This document shows positions 57,833 to 64,000 of a stretch of 64,000 nucleotides of DNA, one piece after another (within the stretch, counting starts at the first letter, position 1; every line of letters begins with the position of its first letter). The notes beneath the pieces were generated by a model. The model made no database searches. It saw only the letters and a list, made by a program, of their open reading frames with translations, and was not told where the DNA came from. The DNA lies in the NCBI GenBank assembly GCA_032718565.1, contig JAVGVS010000008.1:2975579-3039578 (forward strand), read 5' to 3'. Source of the stretch: Distichodus sexfasciatus. Lineage: Eukaryota > Chordata > Actinopteri > Characiformes > Distichodontidae. Both the position numbers and the translations under genes were made by a program.

Positions 57833-59848
57833 TAGCCATTTGGGTGGTGTGGTGTAGCACTTCCACAATGCTGCAGAGTATTTGGAAGTGCGGCCTCATG
57901 TTGAACTATTGTCTTTTACATGTTTCGTACCTGAGTACATTTTGCTGTTAAATACCCTCACAGACTTGATCACGCATATACTGTACCTCCACTCAAATAG
58001 ATATGCAGATATCAGTATAAATCCTTCTGTGTACACTGAAGCATGGTCACACACAAAGATCATAAGGTTCAAACTCTACATTCCCATATGGGGAAAAAAA
58101 TTCAAATTTGCCCTAGTCTGCACGAGTCAAACACTGTTACGAAGCCAGAGTGCAGATATGTCGAGCAAACTGCTGGTCTGCCTGCGCTCCAGAGGACAAA
58201 CACCTGACCCTACCTCAGCCTGTAGCCAGCCACACCCACCACACCTAGGCTGGATGCTGTCGCCTGATGCCTCGATGCCGCCGTCCTTCTGGAACTCTCG
58301 AGCTTCATGCAGAAAGGAGTCATTTCCTGACCAAGAAAATAATTTAACCTCCCAAATGTGGGCGTATCCCTGGCAGTCACATGGTTTTCGCAAACTCTGT
58401 CCTCCTTTCGCTGCAGAATGAAAGTGCATCGGATCTAGACGTTACTGCGGAACTCGAGGTGGCTGGAATCAAGACCACACCACACCTAGACCTCATCTCC
58501 AGAAAGATTGACGAACTCTCCACACCCAATGCAGGCGTCTTTTTTTCATGCTGAGGTTTGGGCATGAGAGCAAAAGAAATAAATGCAGAAAAATCAAGGA
58601 TGTTGCCACTTTCTCTACAGCTGCCCATGTCTCCTCTAGTGAAAGTCTTTCCTGCTTTCTAGTACAAAGCTATTTCTGTGTCTGGGGCCTTCGCTTCAGC
58701 CCTTCCATCTTCAGTCAACCTCCTAACCAAAACCCCTCCTCAAAATCTCTATCTGTGACACCCTTCCATTCACGTCTCAATCTGAGAATGCTGGCAGGAA
58801 GTGTGTGTGCCTGTGTGTGTATTCTTACTCCCGTTTGTGCGTTGGATCACATTTGTGGTGTGAATGGGACTCCGACATTCTGGTTGACCGTCTCAGCTCG
58901 GAGACGACTCTTTGTCTCCAGGGCTGGGATGAGGATTTTTCAGGACAGCGTTCCCAACATGACATGAAATTGCATGCAGCAAAAAGGGCATTTTTTTCCT
59001 TTCGATAGTGAGGTTCCTGAAGGGAACAGTTACTCTCTTTTATTCTTATTTAAGGAAGCTCATGTTCCAGCGTCCAAGACTCTTCAAAACTCGGCTTTAT
59101 GGCAATGAGAGTTGTTTAAAAGGCTGTCGGATTGATGTGCCGCTTGACGGCTTTGTACAACACTGTGACACAGCATTTAGCAGGCGTGCAGGAGGTCTGT
59201 TCAGGAGCGGCATGTAGAAGCCAAAAAAACTCAGGCATGCACAGTCGTGGATTGAGAGATTTCTGTCCAGATTTTTAAAAAAGGCCCTAGGTGCTTTGAG
59301 AAGGCAGGACAGGATGCACATATATGTTTTGGAAAAAGGGACGATTGTGCGCCGCTGTGTGTGTGATTGCGTGTGTGGGAGAGTGCGTGTGTATGTGTGT
59401 GTGCATGCTCCCGGCACTTACCCTCGGATGCCCTGACGGTCTCGGTAGACAGTGGTGTCGATTGTGTCCTACTGCTTCCACTAGCTTTGTCTAGTTGTCT
59501 AGTCTCTTTCTTTTTCTCTCTCTTTCCCTCTCTCTCCCTCTCGCCTTTCTGTCCTGCCATGCACTCACACACTCTTCAGGAGCATCAGATCAGTAGCCTC
59601 ACCCTGGCACGGAGAGTGGCGAGGCACATGGGAGGGGTGTTTTGTAATCTGCCAGGTCGTACCACCCCGGGGAGAGAGGCGAGCGGAGAGGGGGGGAAAC
59701 GGGGACGGAGAGGAACTGGAACGCGCTCCGTCTATACCTTCCACGCCACCCCGCGTCTGCATCCGCAGTGGACTCTTCCACTTCCTGCGCCCCGATTGGA
59801 GCTCCCCAGCTTCGCCTTCATTAAAATTCAAGAAAGGAGAGGAAAAAA

Positions 59849-59901
59849 AAGAGGAGGAGGAGGAGGAGGAGAGAAGAGAAGAGGAGAGGAGAGGAGAGGG
59901 G
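59849..59901. repeat. GGA/GA purine tract
   Basis: Runs of AGGAGG and AGAGGAG, almost pure purine on the plus strand. Confidence 0.9.
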
Positions 59902-61849
59902 GATGCCTTCACGCTGGAGATTGATTCAGCCAACATTATTTGCCTAAGATGTAAGGATTAGTATTAGTCATAGGGGCACGCTAGAATAAGCCCAGTGCCA
60001 TCGCGGCACTACTGTACCGGCGACGCCGGCTAGCCGCACGCTGACTGGGCGTGTAAGCCGACGAGGCGGCATGTGTGTGTGCGCGGGTGTGTGTGTGCAT
60101 GCACGTGCGTGAGGCTGGCGGATTTGCCGAGCGTAACAGTACAGTCGCACGTTCACACGTATGAAAAAGGGAGCAAAGACCCTTAAAACAGCGATTTGCT
60201 GTAAACTCACGAAAGAATACTATATGAATTCAGCTTCGTTGTATCTTAGCATCTTAGCGTTTGCATTGTTGCCACACCAGGGATGACGAGGCTCTTTGTC
60301 TCATCTGATGAAAACAGCTGACGTTCAGACGCATGGCGTAGTCGCGAGTTACACTCACACGGCTGGAAAAATTGATGATGATTTATGGGTAATGAAACCA
60401 GTTAATACAGTTTTTAAAACTGTGTTTATGGCTGACTCTATGGACCTAAAATTTCCCAACAGAATCATTCTGAGCAGCAATTTAATGAATTGTTTAAAAA
60501 ATAAAATAAATAAAAAGCCCAATCAGGCCCCAAGCAAATGAATGCCTGGACACTTGGCCTAGAGCTTGGTCTTGTTTTTAGTCGCACAGAGATCCAGGAA
60601 AAAAAGAAAATGCCGTTGTCCGTCAGGCGTCAGATGTCAGACGTGGCGGTAAAATCGATAAGAGATTCGCTCGCATTGTACGGGCCGGAAAAAAACAACA
60701 CCTAACTACAATGGCCTAGTGCTGTAAAAGAAGCTTATTGAAAATGGGAAGCGAGTATCATTTGAACTCTGCAGATCAGTCTGAAACAGCTCAAATTTCA
60801 CAGGGCATGCAAACTGGGAATGTATGCCTCGAGGCAAATTTCCCCAATGATATAAAAAAACCAGGATTGTCGCAGTCGTTTAAGCACCAGGGGCAGCGAG
60901 GTAACGATGATTAGATTTGAGAGGAGCAAGTGTTGTATAGTCAATTTGATTGACACCAATCCCTAAGGTGTAAAAGGCAAAGTCCGCCGGGACTCATATT
61001 GAGAGAGAATTTGATTGACGGAAAGACGTGGGAGGGTGACCTGCTGTGTGTGTGTGTGTGTGCACATTGCAGTGCTGTAGATGCGTTTTCCTGTCTTTTG
61101 TCCTCCCATGTGTGTTCGAGAGTAAAACAAAGCACAGCGTCGCTCTGTAACGTACTAGCTCGTGGGCTCGATCTCTAATTACGCTCGTCGACATGTGTGT
61201 ACGTTTGCATGTCCGAGCAGGTGAACGGATGAGGATGCTAATGCGCGCCGTAGCTGTCGGTGTCGAGGTCTGAGTCTGTGTGCGTCTGAGTGTGTGTAAG
61301 GGTGTGTGTGGGTAGGGTGTGTGAATTTGTGTTAATGTAGCCTTCGATAAATAGCTGCGGAGTGAGGATGGCTGTGCTCCCTGCCCCCAACACAGCTACT
61401 GCATCTGCACGGCTGACTGCCACCCTCGCTGCAGACGTACACTGCATGTGGGAGGGTGTGTGTGTGTATTTGTGTGAATTTCACACTAACTCACTAGTAT
61501 TATAGATTAAGCAAGCGTCCCTCAAAGTGGGGAGACAGACAAATCATTGCAAAAAATTGAAACTATAATTGATTAAATATTTTTTAACTTAAAACAGCTC
61601 ATATCTTTATAGAAGAGTGTAAAATCCAAGATGTTAGCTAAACCTCACAACGTCTGTGCGTGTCGGCGTGTGTGTGTGTTTCCACCGACTTGCTAATTGT
61701 TGCCTCCTCGGTGACAATGTGTCCTCCTTCTACATGCCATGAAAGTCTACAAGAAATAACATAGGACTCCAGATCCTGCTGGATCGGCCCCACCCCGTAC
61801 CGATGCCAATCCGACTTAGTGCCGTTGTTGACGGACGGAAGTATGGAGC

Positions 61850-61880
<31 letters not shown>
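61850..61880. repeat. GA microsatellite
   Basis: About 15 GA units. A GGGA-type purine tract follows at 62026-62060. Confidence 0.9.
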
Positions 61881-61883
<3 letters not shown>

Positions 61884-62911
61884 AAGAAATAAAATGACAG
61901 AGGGAAGGGAACGCTGCGTGGAGGATGGAGGAGGGGAAGAGGAAATTGGCCCTATATGCTTTCCTTTGGGACGGCCTCATTGATTGGAAACGTATCATGA
62001 GACAGCGGAAGAGACGGAGCAGGAGACGAGGGAGGGAGGGAGGGAGGGAGTGAGGGAGGAGGTGGAGGGGGCATGATGTGGACACGTATGTTTTCTCTGT
62101 GTGAAACGCCATCCATTAGATGGACGTACAACGTGTTTGGGCATGGGGAGAGGCATAGAAAATAAAGAAATGAGTCGATGGAGAGGAGGCTTCGATGGAG
62201 TCTGTTTTATTCATTCGTCTGCTGGTGCTTTTTTAAATTCCGAAAACCAAAATCCCCAAATCATTTTTAAATATTTGTTTCCAAAACTGAAATGAAAAAC
62301 GAATAATGAGTTGTTTTCTGGTTTTTCATTTTGTACTCAAATAAAAAAGGTAAAAATGGAAAACACTCATATTTCATTTTGGTTTGCTTTTTAATGATGA
62401 ATGGGTTGATGAGATTTCCACTTCTGTACCTGACATGTCTTGGTTTTTACCAAGGCCGGGGGCTGACATTTCAGAGCATGTGTGGACAACTAGCCACTGC
62501 AGTATGGTGGAATCTTACCATGCGTTTTCCCCGTCTCCAATGGCGCTCTCACTCTTCTGAGTAGACTACGGTGTTGAAGCTTCTACCTCTGTGATTTTCT
62601 GCTTCTTTTAACAATTGTCTGCATGAAACGGTCATTTCCATGTCACGCCACATGGGCTGGATAATAAACAGAATGGAGAACAATTGGAACAATTTCTGTC
62701 AATTGGGAAATGACACATTTTGGGGGTTTTGGTTGTTGGCTTTGATGTGAAAACCAAATGAACAAATGATACACAGATTCGACAGCATGTACGTTTCTCG
62801 CGGCGTATTGGGAAGCTCCATTGATTACGGCTTTGCATTTGACCGCATCGTTCCCCTTTGGCTGCATCGGACTGCATGAAGTTTGAGAATGCGAGGTGAT
62901 AGATAACCCTG

Positions 62912-62945
62912 TGTGTGTGTGTGTGTGTGCGTGTGTGCGTGTGCG
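62912..62945. repeat. GT microsatellite
   Basis: About 15 GT units with GC interruptions. Confidence 0.9.
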
Positions 62946-63333
62946 GTAAGATGGAGGCTGGGTTAGTTATCCCACAGTCCATAGAGCAGCTCCTGTTCTA
63001 ATGGACTCCATCTGTCTGCTCCCATCACCCACAGAGAAGGCAGGAATCCTGCTAATATTTATGCTCACACCACGCAAGTGATGGCAGCTCCCCGGGGCTC
63101 CCTTGCTAAGCCTGGACACCCGGCTGCCAAACCGCCACCCAAAGATCATTCCCTGACACTTCATACCTCTACCATCAGGTTATTTGGTTTTTACTATCGC
63201 TACCTGCAAAACTGCTCGTATCTGTCGTTTCGGAGCTGAAGTATAATTGGGAATATTACCGAATAGTTGATTATCAGCTCATATCTTGAGAGGGTAAAAT
63301 TGCAGATGTTACAATGTTGAGAACTAAACCTTG

Positions 63334-63565
63334 GGGCAGTCGGTGGTGTAACGGTTAGGGTGTTCACCCTGTGATCAGAAGGTTATGATTCGAATCCCAG
63401 ACCCATAAAGGTATCACTGAGGTACTCATGAGCAAGGTACCATCACCAAGCAATACTCCCCGGGTGATGCCCAGTTCAGCTGCCCATTGCTCCTTTACGG
63501 ATGGGTCAAATGTAGAGGTTACATTTCGTTGTGGTGTTCACAATGACAATCACTCATTTTCACCT
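63334..63565 (+). mobile_element. tRNA-derived SINE, family A (best copy)
   Basis: It begins GGGGCAGTCGGTGGTGTAAC (A-box-like) and has GGTTATGATTCGAATCCCAG (B-box-like). The body is CATGAGCAAGGTACC...CAATACTCCCCGGGTGATGCCCAG, and the tail GTGTTCACAATGACAATCACTCATTTTCAC is shared with three other copies in the window. Confidence 0.85.
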
Positions 63566-63920
63566 TAAACCTTGAGACTGTAGCCTGCACCCAGGTGCCG
63601 GTCTATACGGAACCAGATCAGACCGTTTCTGGGCAGCTTTTCTCGTAGTTACGGAAGTCTTGTTTTACTCTTTGCACAGCACTTCTCTTTGTCCTTACAG
63701 CAGTCAGTGTGTGTTCACAGGAAGACCTATAACATGCCTTGTAACTTTTTGTTCATTTTCTCAAAAATTAAGCAAACAAATAATTGTTCATTAATCATAA
63801 TTGAGGTAAAATGTCAATTAATCATGCCATTAATTTGGTCATACTGCCCACCCCTACGTACTACATAAATCAATTAAAATAAATGAATAAATGTATACAC
63901 ATCTTAGGAAGACTAGCTGT

Positions 63921-63921
63921 A

Positions 63922-63966
<45 letters not shown>
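63921..63966. repeat. AAT microsatellite
   Basis: About 15 AAT units, then an AAAAT-rich end to the window. Confidence 0.95.
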
Positions 63967-63968
<2 letters not shown>

Positions 63969-64000
63969 TAAAATAAAAATTACCATAATAAATTAATTAT

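Larger units (their letters stand above)
39621..64000. other. Gene-poor region upstream of mir-138
   Basis: No exon with recognisable protein similarity is seen on either strand. The region holds many CA/TG, GA and AAT microsatellites, a minisatellite (56705-57832), a fish interspersed repeat (42140-42310), one Tc1-like MITE and one SINE. Several unique stretches rich in homeobox-like TAATTA words could be regulatory. The longer open frames are mostly antisense or low-complexity. Confidence 0.6.

Noticed and set aside
57882..58429. Open frames of 179 (plus) and 100 (minus) codons
   Set aside because: No recognisable motif, ordinary non-coding composition and no supporting splice sites; treated as chance.
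59367..59936. Long open frames on both strands (185 and 123 codons)
   Set aside because: They owe their length to GT, CT and GGA simple repeats; no domain, no splice context and no similarity.
63334..63410. Possible tRNA gene
   Set aside because: It has A- and B-box-like segments but no proper cloverleaf, and the same head and body recur elsewhere with a SINE tail.

Overview
The window looks like ordinary nuclear DNA from a teleost fish. It has intron-split genes with vertebrate splice sites, dense CA/TG microsatellites, tRNA-derived SINEs of fish type, and several small non-autonomous DNA transposons. The exact species cannot be read from the sequence. All recognised genes lie on the minus strand.

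From right to left, in the direction of transcription, there are three. First is a mir-138 hairpin (39532-39620). Second is a complete ten-coding-exon TCAIM gene (36380 to 31203), which encodes a mitochondrial protein of about 508 residues. Third is TRIM71/LIN-41 (25602 to beyond base 1), which starts in a CpG-rich promoter region. Four TRIM71 coding exons are visible: RING and B-box 1; the rest of B-box 2; coiled coil; coiled-coil end, filamin domain and the first NHL repeats. The window edge cuts the gene inside the NHL propeller, so about 670 residues are visible.

The rest is non-coding. TRIM71 intron 1 (15.2 kb) and intron 2 (7.5 kb) hold hAT-like and other MITEs, some nested, SINE fragments, and a degenerate tandem repeat just inside intron 1. 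The 5 kb between TRIM71 and TCAIM has no gene I can support. From 39.6 kb to the right edge I see no convincing protein gene. This is a gene-poor stretch upstream of mir-138 with many microsatellites, one large minisatellite (about 56.7-57.8 kb), SINEs, and a few unique stretches that could be conserved enhancers.

No operon, CRISPR array, integrated virus or novel multi-gene system is visible. The most informative points are the compact mir-138/TCAIM/TRIM71 neighbourhood, the alternative TCAIM starts, a TRIM71 splice donor that lies inside a GT microsatellite, and the dated, nested transposon insertions.
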